Positions 11,331 to 21,321 of a DNA stretch of 64,000 nucleotides are shown here, piece after piece (position 1 is the first letter of the stretch; each line of letters starts with the position of its first letter). This stretch comes from Blasia pusilla (taxonomy: Eukaryota > Marchantiophyta > Marchantiopsida > Blasiales). The notes beneath the pieces were generated by a model. It was not told where the DNA came from. It was given only the letters and a program-made list of their open reading frames with translations, and did no database searches. Both the position numbers and the translations under genes were made by a program. The stretch covers positions 22,134,001 through 22,198,000 of the forward strand of contig CM114275.1 of NCBI GenBank assembly GCA_050084515.1, read 5' to 3'.

Positions 11331-11698
11331 TGTCATGACCATACGAATTATGTCGTAGAGTATAGTGTGCTAGTAGAGGCCATTCCTTATGTAGGACCGT
11401 AGTGGCTTGGTAGAGATGCGGTTCCATACATAGGGTTGGGGGTTACTCACTTGGGGGTGACTTTCCCAGTAGGGCCCGCTCTTAGGTTGGAGGATATAAG
11501 GTGGCTTGCCCTCAAAGAACAGTCAGTTCTTTGAGTTGAGCCTGTTGCGTTGGGAGTTAGCCTTGGTAGTGAGTAGAGCTCTTGGCTATGGTGTTTCCCG
11601 CAAGCTTCGACCTAGATTCTCCCATTGTGGAGTGGGTTTGGCTCGATTGTATGTGATTGTAAACGTGTTTTATGACAATAGGTCTTTCACGGATTTCA
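11331..11698 (+). repeat. Terminal repeat A1 of Ty3 element 1
   Basis: This 368-bp unit starts TGTCATGACC and ends GGATTTCA, with TG...CA borders and a TATA-like GGATATAAGG at 11492. It is nearly identical to 14266-14633 and about 97% identical by eye to 20849-21215 and 26434-26795. After its end the sequence goes straight into the leader (CTCAAAGAATTGG), whereas the 3' copies are followed by unit B. I do not see a clear tRNA-complementary primer site right after it. Confidence 0.8.
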
Positions 11699-13251
11699 CT
11701 CAAAGAATTGGAGTAGATCGATGGTAGCTTCGATTGTAGATCAGTAGGATCTGGTTAGGGCTGATTGTGTACTCAGCCGTGGATGTTTGCGGCTTGTTTC
11801 CTATGTTGGAGGTGTGAATCAGGTGCGTGTTTGGTTGGGAAAGAAGCGCCCTACTGAGAGCTTTCCAACGCGCTTTAGATCGCCGGATTTCGTCAAGGGA
11901 GTTGGAAGTTATCAAGGATTGAAGATTCTGGTTTGTGTTCGACGGTTTTCTGATGTGGAGAGCTTGGAGTGCGGAAGCTCTGTTGAAGTTCATCCAGATC
12001 GGGTGAGAGGTTCCTGTTGCTACTTGTATTGTGATCTCATGTGAAGCTATCCGCTCGAGTGTGTGGAGCGTTGCGGATTTCTGCGTGCATGAAACTTGGC
12101 GGAAGCGCTGTCGGATTTGCGATTCTGGAGGTGTATGGACAGCAAGTTTGTCTGATTTTTAGCTCGGATTACAGATCTTGGTTGTAGCTGATTTTTTGTG
12201 GAGAGATAGCTATGGTGGTCAGTTGAATTCTGGTTGAAACAGATTTGATTTCGGTGACGGATTTGTGAAGTAATTTCTGATCGAAATTTCGCGGACTAGC
12301 TATGGTGGACAGCGGATCAGAGGGGCTGGTTGGTTGGTGACTCGTTCATTGTTGGAGACGCCTATCCCGTTGGGGGCGCCCTGGTTGGGCCTCTCTCCAT
12401 AGCAAAGCATGGCGAAGCATGGCGAACGAGGCGATAGGGGCATGTCTCGAGCATTTCTCGGCGGCGATAGGGGCATGTCTCAAGCATTTCTCGGCGCTTC
12501 GAGGCTTCGAGGCAACTCGTGGTAGCTCGGGGCGAGTGGGCGTGAGAGGCGGAGTAAGGAGCAAGGAGCAAGCAAGCAAGCTTGCTTGCTTGGGCGTGAG
12601 GCAATTTTTGCAGGATTTGGGATTTGAGTGTTGCATAACTGGTCACCCATCTTTGGGGTATTCTGCTTGGAGGACGCTTAACTACTGAGTTCTTAACTAT
12701 GCCATTGTACAGACTATTGTAGCTCATTTGGTGTTGTTCGGAGATGTGTTAGGCGCTTTATGCATCTCAGGTTTTTGGTTGATGTACCTCTAGCGCATAG
12801 TACGGTGTAGCGTCTCCATGCAGGTGATATTTTCAGGTGCAGCAAGTTCGACTAGCACGTCATCGACCCGCGGCAGAGTAGCTATTGCCTTAGAATTGTG
12901 TGGTGGGTTTTGTGGATTCAGGGGGCACCACGTTTGGTGGATTGTGTTACCTTGATTTCCATTTGCGATTGGAGGGTTGTCGTTGGACTTCCTGTGTTTG
13001 GATCCCCTCCATCGTTGTTTCTTGCTTGCGCGCCCATTGTTAGGGTTGACGCTGATTTCCAGAGTAGTGTTACTCCTGTGTGCTACCGATAGTGAGGTTG
13101 GAGTGATGACCAGTAGACCGTGGGAGGCTTCTTGTGGTGATGACAGGTTACGTTGCCTACACCCATAGCTAGTAGAGCTAGAATAGTATAGCGACATCGA
13201 CGTCACTTGGTTACTTAGTGGTGGTAATTTGGTGGTGGTGCGGCATCGGCG
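11699..13251 (+). other. Untranslated leader of Ty3 element 1
   Basis: About 1.55 kb separates A1 from the gag start and is matched by 14634-16131 in element 2. No long frame is conserved between the two. A roughly 33-bp direct duplication (GGCGATAGGGGCATGTCTC...) occupies 12431-12497 and is absent from element 2. A 24-bp perfect palindrome lies at 12569-12592. Confidence 0.6.
12569..12592. repeat. 24-bp perfect palindrome in the Ty3 leader
   Basis: Three CAAG units face three CTTG units with no spacer, centred on AGCT. The same palindrome is at 15452-15475 in element 2. Its preservation in both copies suggests it belongs to the element. Its role is unknown. Confidence 0.7.
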
Positions 13252-13994
13252 TTGGTCATCATGGAGCTGTCGAGTGGTCTAGTTGGGGACCGTGGTGTGG
13301 ACAATGGTGGTTTCACACGGAGTGGATTTAGGTATCGGCTACCTTTTCCACTTCCGACGGTTGATGAAGAGGAGGACGAGGGTGTTCCAAACACCGAGTC
13401 TTCTACGTTGTTATCGAGTGTTGCAGCTCCATTGATTTGGGACATGGACGGTGGATATGGGGCCATGAAGGGCCCACGATGATACTCGGGTGCAGTGGGC
13501 ATCATTGAGTTGGAGGACTTGATGCAGGAGTTTGATACGTGGTGTGATATGCAGATGTTGCGGAACGCCACGTTGTTTACACCCTTCTTGGCTTGGAAGG
13601 GGTTGTTTCAGCACTTGGAAGGACCACCCATGGATGATTACCATGAGTTTAGGAAGGACCATGTTGCTGAGATTGAGGCATGGAGACAATATTGGTCTCT
13701 AGGCTATGTGTCTATCACCCATGGTGGTATTGGTAGTAGTGCTCCTACTATGCCAGCCAGCCCGACGTTGAGTGGTACGAGTACGAGCCGGAGTGGGGGT
13801 ACCAGTGGAGGTACTAGTGGGGGTACTAGTGGAGGTACTAGTGCCCCACCATCGTTTAGCCCGGTTGCAGAGTTCTTCAAGAGATTGAAGAAGAACTATC
13901 AAGGAGTGAAGACGGAGAAGTTGAGGAGTCTTCTGGAATTTGAGCGAAAGACTGATGAGAGTCTTCGTGAGGCATACACTCGTATGCGACGCTT
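13252..13994 (+). pseudogene. Ty3 gag, element 1 (5' part)
   Basis: The frame opens MELSSGLVGDRG at 13261. After GAMKGPR an in-frame TGA (13480) replaces a codon that is open in element 2, and reading continues as GIIELEDLMQEFDTW...FQHLEGPPMDDYHEFRKDH...EAWRQYWSLG. A low-complexity Gly/Thr/Ser linker (SGGTSGGTSGGTSGG) follows, then FNPVAEF-like FSPVAEFFKRLKKNYQGVKTEKL and ESLREAYTRMRRL, a segment found in retrotransposon gag families (PF03732-like). It ends at the junction with element X at 13994. It is closely similar to 16132-16557 of element 2 and more distantly to 56585-57470 of element 3. Confidence 0.72.
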
Positions 13995-14265
13995 GATTTT
14001 AGTTAGCATGTGTTCCTCCTTGCAACTTAACGCATCTGGAATCACATTATCTTTACCTGGCTTATGAATCAACTCAACATCCATCAGCGCCAAGGTATCA
14101 TGCCATCGCAATTGTTTCGGTGTCACTCGATTCTGGGTCTCAAAATACTTGAGTGATATATTATCGGTGAATATTCGAGTCCCGTGGAGCCCTAGATAAT
14201 GCCGCCACTTCCTCAAGCAATGTACCACCGCGAACAACTCTTTCTCGTGAGTAGGCCATCTCCTT
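13995..14265 (-). pseudogene. Chromovirus-like element X: RNase H end, left of element 2
   Basis: Read on the minus strand this continues the RNase H domain from 21322: KLSDTERR then WPTHEKELFAVVHCLRKWR, FTDNISLKYF, QLRWHDTLALMDVELIHKPG and VIPDALSCK, the standard C-terminal part of a Ty3 RNase H with its connection to integrase. The frame is intact when element 2 is removed. The integrase and 3' LTR of X are missing left of 13995, where gag of element 1 begins, so a deletion joined the two elements. Confidence 0.85.
14262..14265. repeat. Target-site duplication of Ty3 element 2
   Basis: CCTT (or CCTTT, one T being ambiguous) precedes element 2 here and follows it at 21322-21325. Removing the element and one copy restores the open RNase H frame of X (SDTERRWPTHEKEL). 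This fixes both ends of element 2 to within one base: TGTCATGACC on the left and CGCACGACA on the right. Confidence 0.88.
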
Positions 14266-14633
14266 TGTCATGACCATACGGATTATGTCGTAGAGTATGG
14301 TGTGCTGGTAGAGGCCATTCCTTATGTAGGACCGTAGTGGCTTGGTAGAGATGCGGTTCCATACATAGGGTTGGGGGTTACTCACTTGGGGGTGACTTTC
14401 CCAGTAGGGCCCGCTCTTAGGTTGGAGGATATAAGGTGGCTTGCCCTCAAAGAACAGTCAGTTCTTTGAGTTGAGCCTGTTGCGTTGGGAGTTAGCCTTG
14501 GTAGTGAGTAGAGCTCTTGGCTATGGTGTTTCCCGCAAGCTTCGACCTAGATTCTCCCATTGTGGAGTGGGTTTGGCTCGATTGTATGTGATTGTAAACG
14601 TGTTTTATGACAATAGGTCTTTCACGGATTTCA
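14266..14633 (+). repeat. Terminal repeat A1 of Ty3 element 2
   Basis: This unit begins TGTCATGACC directly after the target duplication and ends GGATTTCA, followed by leader sequence CTCAAAGAACTGG. It is almost identical to A1 of element 1 and close to A2 at 20849. It contains TATA-like GGATATAAGG near 14428. Confidence 0.85.
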
Positions 14634-16131
14634 CTCAAAGAACTGGAGTAGATCGATGGTAGCTTCGATTGTAGATCAGTAGGATCTGGTTAGGGCTGAT
14701 TGTGTACTCAGCCGTGGATGTTTGCGGCTTGTTTCCTATGTTGGAGGTGTGAATCAGGTGCGTGTTTAGTTGGGAAAGAAGCGCCTTGCTGAGAGCTTTC
14801 CAACGCGCTGTAGATCGCCGGATTTCGTCAAGGGAGTTGGAAGTTATCAAGCATTGAAGATTCTGGTCGTGTTCGACAGTTTTCTGATGTGGAGAGCTTG
14901 GAGTGTGGAAGCTCTGTTGAAATTCATCCAGATCGGGTGAGAGGTTCCTATTGCTACTTGTATTGTGATCTCATGTGAAGCTATCTGCTCGAGTGCGTGG
15001 AGCGTTGCGGATTTCTGCGTGCATGAAACTTGGCGGAAGCGCTGTCGGATTTGCGGTTCTAGAGGTGTATGGACAGCAAGTTTGTCTGATTTTTAGCTCG
15101 GAGTACGGAGCTCGGTTGTAGCTGAGTTTCTGTGGGGAGTTAGCTATGGTGGTCAATTGAATTCTGATCGAAACAGATTTGATTTCGGTCACGTATTTGT
15201 GAAGTAATTTCTGATCAAAATTTCGCGGACTAGCTCAAGGTCTGGCTATGGTGGACAGCGGATCGGAGGGGCTGGTTGGTTGGTGACTCGTTCATTGTTG
15301 GAGACGCCTATCCTGTTGGGGGCGCCCTGGTTGGACCTCTCTCCATCGCGAAGCATGGCGAACGGGGCATTTCTCGGCGTTTTGAGGCTTCGAGGCAACT
15401 CGTGGTAGCTCGGGGCGAGTGGGCGTGAGAGGCGGAGTAAGGAGCAAGGAGCAAGCAAGCAAGCTTGCTTGCTTGGGCGTGAGGCAATTTTTGCAGGATT
15501 TGGGATTTGAGTGTTGCATAATTGGTCACCCATCTTTGGGGTATTCTGCTTGGAGGACGCTTAACTACTGAGTTCTTAACTATGCCAGTGTACAGACTGT
15601 TGTAGCTCATTTGGTGTTGTTCGGAGATGTGTTAGGCGCTTTATGCATCTCAGGTTTTTGGTTGATGTACCTCTAGCGCATAGTACGGTGTAGCCTCTCC
15701 ATGTAGGTGGTATTTTCAGGTGCTGCGCGTTCGACTAGCACGTCATCGACCCGCGACGGAGTAGCTATTGCGTTAGAATTGTGTGGTGGGTTTTGTGGAT
15801 TCAGAGGGCACCACGTTTGGTGGATTGTGTTACCTTGATTTCCATTTGCGATTGGAGGGTTGTCATTAGATTTCCTGTGTTTGGATCCCCTCCATCGTGC
15901 TTCTTGCTTGCGCGCCCATTGTTAGGGTTGACGCTGATTTCCAGAGTAGTGTTACTCCTGTGTGCTACCGGTAGTGAGGCTAAAGGGATGACGAGTAGAT
16001 TGTGGGAGACTTCTTGTGGTGATGACAAGTTAGGTTGCCTACACCCATAGCTAGTAGAGCTAGAATAGTATAGCGACATCGACGTCATTTGGTAATTTGG
16101 TGGTGGTGCGGCATCGGCGTTGGTCATCATG
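14634..16131 (+). other. Untranslated leader of Ty3 element 2
   Basis: This is collinear with 11699-13260 of element 1 apart from small indels. It includes the 24-bp palindrome at 15452-15475. I see no conserved coding frame. Small open frames on the minus strand are different in the two copies. Confidence 0.6.
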
Positions 16132-16557
16132 GAGCTGTCGAGTGGTCTAGTTGGGGACCGTGGTGTGGACAATGGTGGTTTCACACGGAGTGGATTTAGG
16201 TATCGGCTACCTTTTCCACTTCCGACGGTTGATGAAGAGGAGGACGAGGGTGTTCCAAACACCGAGTCTTCTACGTTGTTATCGAGTGTTGCAGCTCCAT
16301 TGATTTGGGACATGGACGGTGGATATGGGGCCATGAAGGGCCCACAACGATACTCGGGTGCAGTGGGTACCATTGAGTTGGAGGACTTGATGCAGGAGTT
16401 TGATACGTGGTGTGATTTGCAGATGTTGCGGAACGCCACGTTGTTTACACCCTTCTTGGCTTGGAAGGGGTTGTTTCAGCACTTGGAAGGACCACCCATG
16501 GATTATTACCATGAGTTTAGGAAGGACCATGTTGCTGAGATTGAGGCATGGAGACAA
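16132..16557 (+). pseudogene. Ty3 gag, element 2 (N-terminal part)
   Basis: The frame from about 16129 reads MELSSGLVGDRG, WDMDGGYGAMKGPQRYS, GTIELEDLMQEFDTWCDLQ and FQHLEGPPMDYYHEFRKDH, then breaks off at EAWRQ. Right after 16557 the sequence jumps to a methyltransferase motif (QGHTRAGRGEGLHDPRS). Comparison with elements 1 and 3 shows that the rest of gag, the zinc knuckle and methyltransferase motifs I-III have been deleted, about 2.4 kb. Confidence 0.75.
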
Positions 16558-17466
16558 TTGTCAGGGTCATACACGTGCTGGTCGTGGTGAGGGATTACAT
16601 GACCCTAGGTCTCGATTGTTTTGGGAGATGTTACGGGTGTTACGACATCTTCAGGTTCATCAGGCACGTGCTCTAGCTTACATTCTGGAGAATGTTCCAT
16701 TGTTGGGTGACACTCGGACCCGGATGATGGCGAGTGTTCATGAGGTGCGCTCTTGGATTGGACCAGTGGTGTTGTTGGATGTGATGCTCAAGATGCACAT
16801 CGTCCACGCTTGTGGTGGACAAACTTGTTGCCTAGGGAGGTTCTATGTCGAGCATATGATGCAGTGCAGCGGGATCCTCGCCTTACAGTGGATAGTATCT
16901 TGGATACTGGGCGACTTTCCCAAGTGGTGAGGGTTATTGATCGGTCACCCATGGCAGTAGTGAACCGTGTGGGCCAGCCTAGGATGGCACTACCCACATT
17001 TGTGAGTTTTCCTTCGTCACATGCCTACAGGGAAGGTGGTCCGGGGCTTGTATGGGATTCTCATGTGCGACAGTTGGTGGAGCCTAACGCTGATGAGAGA
17101 GAGCGTGCGATGGGATTTGCTATTGGTGTGACAGCGGTTGCTTCTATTTCTGAGGCTTCACGACGTCATGTGTTGGGTCAGGCCATGGACCTGAATTGTT
17201 TGACTTGGATTTTGAGTCTTGGTATGGCCGAGAAGCGTCCACTTAGGACTATGTCTGTGGGTCTTCCACCCCTTGTAATGAGCTCGATGGCTACCGGGAC
17301 GGTAGAGGCATCGGTTGGGGGCGAGGAGAGTAGTATTTTGCATCCTTGGAGTAGATGGGATGTAATGGTTGGGCATGTGGAGTTGGTTGCTCATGCTGGT
17401 GGAGGAGTTATTTGCTCAGATGATGGTGTAGCTAAGGATGTACCATCTTGTGAGGGGGTTGCGTAG
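16558..17466 (+). pseudogene. C5-cytosine DNA methyltransferase domain in Ty3 element 2
   Basis: Starting just after the catalytic Pro-Cys of motif IV, the segment reads QGHTRAGRGEGLHDPRS and RLFWEMLRVLRHLQ; then YILENVPLLG (motif VI, ENV, 16684-16695); VLLDV and, after a one-base shift near 16790, HRPRLWWTNLLP (motif VIII plus the arginine-rich loop, about 16798-16824); then a target-recognition-like stretch (LTVDSILDTG, LPTFVSFPSSH); VEPNADERERAMGF (motif IX, about 17080-17115) and SRRHVLGQAMDLNCLTWIL (motif X, 17158-17214). These define the C-terminal two thirds of a C5 DNA methyltransferase in canonical motif order, unlike the rearranged plant DRM enzymes. Motifs I-III are lost here but present in element 3 (58690-59021). 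A linker to reverse transcriptase follows. Confidence 0.82.
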
Positions 17467-18960
17467 CAGCCAATGGCATCGTCCTCTCCCTCTAGTGTGC
17501 CAGTGGAGGAGACTTGGGAGCCATTACTTGGGCCCAAGCTTACGGGAGGTGAGAAACGACGCTTGACACAGTTCCTACGTGCTTATAGGAGTTGTTTTTC
17601 CTTTAGCATGAAGGAGTTGGGTTCTCTGGTTGGACCCGGTATACGGATTGATTTGGCTAGTGATACGCCAATCTTCCGTCGTCCCTATCGATATAGTGAT
17701 ATGGAGAGGGACTTGATTGAGTAGGACGTTGGACCTTTTGGAGGCTGGATTAGTGGAGTTGTCGCATGGAGAGTATGCATCAGCCACTGTCATGCTTGCT
17801 AAAAAAGGATATGCATGGCAACTACACGGATAGGCGGATGTGTGGAGATTACCGTCCTATCAATCGGCAAACCAAGGCCAATAGGTATGCCATGCCTACA
17901 CCTGAGGAGATCTTTTTGATGGTGGGACAGCAAAGATTTTTAGTACTTTGGATCTTCGGCAGATACCATCAATTGCCGATTCGGGAGAGTGACAAGGCCA
18001 AGACAAGCATTTTGGGGTGTCAACTCTCATGGCAAGGATTGTTTGTACGGTGGAAATTCTTACCCTTTGGGTTGAAGAATGCACTGCCGAGTTTCAAAGA
18101 GTGATGGACAGATCCTAGCGAGGGTTGGATTTTGTTCGGTGTTACATTGATGATATCTTGGTGTTCAATAACACGGTGGAGGAGCATCAGATACATTTGC
18201 AGATGGTGTTTGAGCGGTTGAAAGCTCATGGTCTACGTTTGCATCCAGGAAAGTGTAAGTTCTTCCATGAGGATGTTGAGTACTTGGGTCATGTGATCTA
18301 TCCAGGTGGTTTGGGAGTTCAGCAAGCAAAGGTGGAGGCTATTGCACTTATTCCGCGTCCGATAGATGTGAGTAGAGTTTGAGCATTCATGGGATTGGCA
18401 AACTACTATCGGAGGTATGTGAAGGGATTTAGTGCTATGGCAAAGCCTTTGAACCAATTGCTGAAATCAGATCAAGAGTGGCACTGGGGAGATGATCAGG
18501 AGAGAGCTTTTGTGGAGCTTAAGGCCCAGTTGGTGGCGGCGCCTATCTTGAGGAGACCTATCAGAGGGCGCCCATTTCAGTTACACAGTGATTGGAGTAG
18601 GTTGGGACTTGGAGCGGTGTTGACACAACATGATGATGAGCACATGAAGTTTGTGGTGGCCTATGCAAGTCGTTTGAATAATGCAGCGGAGTCGCGCTTT
18701 AGTTCATATGAGGGAGAGTGCTTGGCAAGAGTGTGGGTGGTGTGGCACACTTTAGGTGTTACTTGTTTGGCACACATTTTACCCTTGTTCTTGATCACCA
18801 GCCGCTCAAGTGGTTGATGGAGTCGGACAAGCTTACAGGAAGCTTGCACGGTGGGCTCTTATCTTACAGAGTATGACTTCGGGTGGTACATAGACTGGAG
18901 TTGCCAACCTTGATGCTTTGATGGGTTGAGTAGGAACCCATGTACTAGCCAAGAGGATAC
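17467..18960 (+). pseudogene. Ty3 reverse transcriptase and RNase H, element 2
   Basis: The region opens with MASSSPSSVPVEETWEPLLG and the RT entry segment (FSMKELGSLVGPG, FRRPYRYSDMERDLIE), a stop, then LSHGEYASATVMLAKK, MCGDYRPINRQTKANRYAMP, FLPFGLKNALPSFK and, after a frameshift near 18100, the catalytic motif CYIDDILVF (18141-18167). The thumb/connection reads YLGHVIYPGG and GLANYYRRYVKGF, and RNase H has FQLHSDWSRLGLGAVL and YEGECLARVWVVWHTL. The D-L-x-x-G-Y-H block is mutated (WIFGRYHQLP), and several stops and shifts are present. The enzyme would copy element RNA into DNA. This copy cannot. Confidence 0.85.
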
Positions 18961-19129
18961 AACTGGGGCTAGATGGCATGGTGAGGTTGATGAGGAGATG
19001 GTGCCAGGTTGGCATGCATCCGCCTTTTTATGTTGGTAAGGGGTGGACTCTAGTATGGAGGACCACATGATATCTTACTCTAGTCGAGGGTAGATGGCCA
19101 CCTTCAGATCCTAAGGTTGGAGATGGTGG

Positions 19130-20570
19130 TACGGATCAGCGTGATATTCATGATGATCCGTTGGTGTTGGAGTTCCTACGGACCAGTAGGGTGCCAGGCA
19201 TAGTGAGTGCCAAGGAGCGAGACCGTGTTCTTCAACGTGCTAAGAGGTATCGATTTGAGGGAACACATATTCTCCGCGTGTGGGAGGATGGTAGAGTACG
19301 AGTAGTGCCACATTTGGCTCAGAGAGCGCGACAGCGGCATGCCCATGAGGAGTTGGGACATTTTGGGGTAAAGCGCGACGTATAGCTTACTCCTTGGCCA
19401 AGTATTGGTGGCGTGGCATGCATACTCAGTGCAGCGATTGGTGTCACGTTGTATGGTTTGTGACCGGGTGAGGGCATCATTTAATGCCCCTACACCACAA
19501 TTACACCCCTTGCCTATTATGGGGTTGGGTTACCGTTGGAGTGTGGACTTTATGGGACCGTTACCGTTGGTATGCGACATCATCGATATGTGTTGGTGAT
19601 GGTGGAGCACTTCTCCAAGTGGATTGAGTTGGTGGCATTACCGGACAAGGCAAGTGAGGGAATGGCGTATGCGTTTCTTGATAGAGTGCTTAGTCATTTT
19701 GGTGCACCGGTGAAGTCTTGACCAACCAGTCTGAGTTTCAGTGGTGAGTTTGGTCTTGTGTGACAAGGCGTTGATTGATCATCGGACCACGCCTCGAGAT
19801 CATCCGAGGCGGATGGTTTGGCTGAGCGTGTGGTTCAGACGGTGAAGAGGGCATTGCGCAAGTATGGCCTACAGAAGGGGCATCTTGGAGACTGGGATAT
19901 TCAGTTGCCATGGTTAGCCATGGGGTATAGGTTCAGTCGCCAAGCATCCTTGGCTTCCTTCTCACCTTATTTTCTGTTATACGGCCGAGATCTAGACTTG
20001 CCAGCAACAATTCGTTGGGAGTCTAGTGAGGTGGTGAACCTTGATGACCCAGAGATGTGGATGAGGGTGTGTTCTCGGTAGGAGCTCTTTCGGAGAGTTA
20101 TGCCAATAGCCTTTGAGAATCTTGCCATTGCTCAACACAGGATACGTTAAAGTATGCAACCATTTGGGATGGAGGTTATCGACCATCGATTTGTAGGTTC
20201 CATGTGGGGGACTATGTCTATTTGCAGCAGATTGCCCCAACAACGTTGGATGTGACGGCAGGCCGCACTATTTTACGAGTGCGTGAGGTATTAGCTTCTA
20301 GAGTTCTCATGTTGGAGGGTCGTGATGGAGTTGTTTGGAAGGACCATGTGCGTAATTGTGCGCCATGTCATCTTCCAAATGTGGATGGTACTGTTGACCC
20401 AAGCTTGGCCATGATACGTGCTAGCTTGAGGTGCATGTTGTGTGGGTCACCGGTAACGCACCCGTATGTTGGTGTGTGATCGGTGTTCTAGGGGTTGGCA
20501 CATGATGTGTTTGACTCACGTATGGATGTTGTTCCACTCTTGGAAGGTGGGTTTGTCCTCGATGTACTTA
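19130..20570 (+). pseudogene. Ty3 integrase with broken PHD finger, element 2
   Basis: Integrase parts in order: a zinc-binding HHCC domain (AHEELGHFGVKR, then after a shift WWRGMHTQ and LVSRCMVCDRV), the first catalytic Asp in RWSVDFMGPL (19530-19560), the second in a damaged stretch near 19725-19745 (intact as VLTNQGTEFQGEF in element 1), and the Glu region ADGLAERVVQTVKRAL (19810-19857). Downstream come a C-terminal domain (GDYVYLQQIAPTTLDVTAG) and a PHD-like start LRCMLCG at 20427. Frameshifts at about 20455-20530 destroy the finger, whose intact form is in elements 1 and 3. The chromodomain of chromoviruses is absent. Confidence 0.82.
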
Positions 20571-20734
20571 GGAGAGGTAGATGACTTGATCTTTGCATGA
20601 TATGGATTACAGGAGATGTGCGACTAACGATGGGGCAACCTAGCACCTGGCCTTCTCGATTCGGGCACCCAAGAAGGTGTATAGCATTTAGTAGATGTAT
20701 AGGGCTACTGGGAGTTAGAGGACCTAACCGCTTG

Positions 20735-20747
20735 ATTAGGGGGCGAG
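20735..20747 (+). promoter_or_regulatory. Purine-rich tract upstream of B1, element 2
   Basis: TTAGGGGGCGAG lies directly before the TG of unit B1, where LTR elements keep their polypurine tract for plus-strand priming. Element 1 has the same tract at 26316-26326 and element 3 has AGGGGGGCGAT at 62513-62523. If this is the true primer, the 3' terminal repeat starts with B, not with A. Confidence 0.5.
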
Positions 20748-20748
20748 T

Positions 20749-21321
20749 TGTGGTACACTTGCGTTAGTGGATACTCGTCTATGTTATGTATGTATGTGCG
20801 TATGGTATGTCGATGTATGTTGTATGACGATGTGGATTAGACGACATTTGTCATGACCATACGGATTATGTCATAGAGTATGGTGTGCTGGTAGAGGCCA
20901 TTCCTTATGTAGGACCGTAGTGGCTTGGTAGAGATGCGGTTCCATTCATAGGGTTGGGGGTTATTACTTGGGGGTGACTTTCCCAATAGGGCCCGCTCTT
21001 AGGTTGGAGGATATAAGGTGGCTTGCACTCAAAGAACAGTCTGTTCTTTGAGTTGAGCCTGTTGCGTTGGGAGTTAGCCTTGGTAGTGAGTAGAGCTCTT
21101 GGCTATGGTGTTTCCCGCAAGCTTCGACCTAGATTCTCCCATCGTGGAGTGGGTTTGGCTTGATTGTATGTGATTGTATACGTGTTTTATGACAGTAGGT
21201 CTTTCACGGATTTCAGTTGTGGTACACTTGCGTTTGTGGATACTCTCGTCTATGTTATGTATGTATGTGCGTATGGTATGTCAGCGATGTATATTGTATG
21301 ACGATGTGGATTCGCACGACA
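20749..21321 (+). repeat. 3' end of Ty3 element 2: B1 - A2 - B2
   Basis: B1 (20749-20846) begins TGTGGTACACTTG and ends GACGACA. After TT comes A2 (20849-21215, TGTCATGACC to GGATTTCA). After GT comes B2 (21218-21321, TGTGGTACACTTG to CGCACGACA), directly followed by target duplication CCTT. A and B both have TG...CA borders and are separated by 2-bp spacers. B is absent after A1. B1 and B2 differ by about ten changes, including a few small indels, so they did not arise from a very recent duplication. Confidence 0.82.

Larger units (their letters stand above)
14266..21321 (+). mobile_element. Ty3 element 2 with A1-ORFs-B1-A2-B2 ends
   Basis: This 7,056-bp insertion has a target duplication on both sides. 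Order: A1 (14266-14633), leader, gag, C5 DNA methyltransferase, reverse transcriptase/RNase H, integrase, PHD relic, purine tract, B1 (20749-20846), A2 (20849-21215), B2 (21218-21321). The right end has a 104-bp unit, B, that the left end lacks, while B also occurs just inside A2. Ordinary LTR elements end in two identical LTRs. The coding part is broken by an internal deletion between gag and the methyltransferase and by several frameshifts. Confidence 0.8.

Noticed and set aside
16558-17466. Plant DRM-type methyltransferase gene captured from the host
   Set aside because: DRM proteins have motifs VI-X before I-V. Elements 2 and 3 have the canonical order with a C-Q rather than C-N motif IV.
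11331-21321. True DIRS/PAT element with tyrosine recombinase
   Set aside because: Repeat layout is similar, but I see a DDE integrase with HHCC domain and a 4-5 bp target duplication, and no tyrosine recombinase R...H-x-x-R...Y region.
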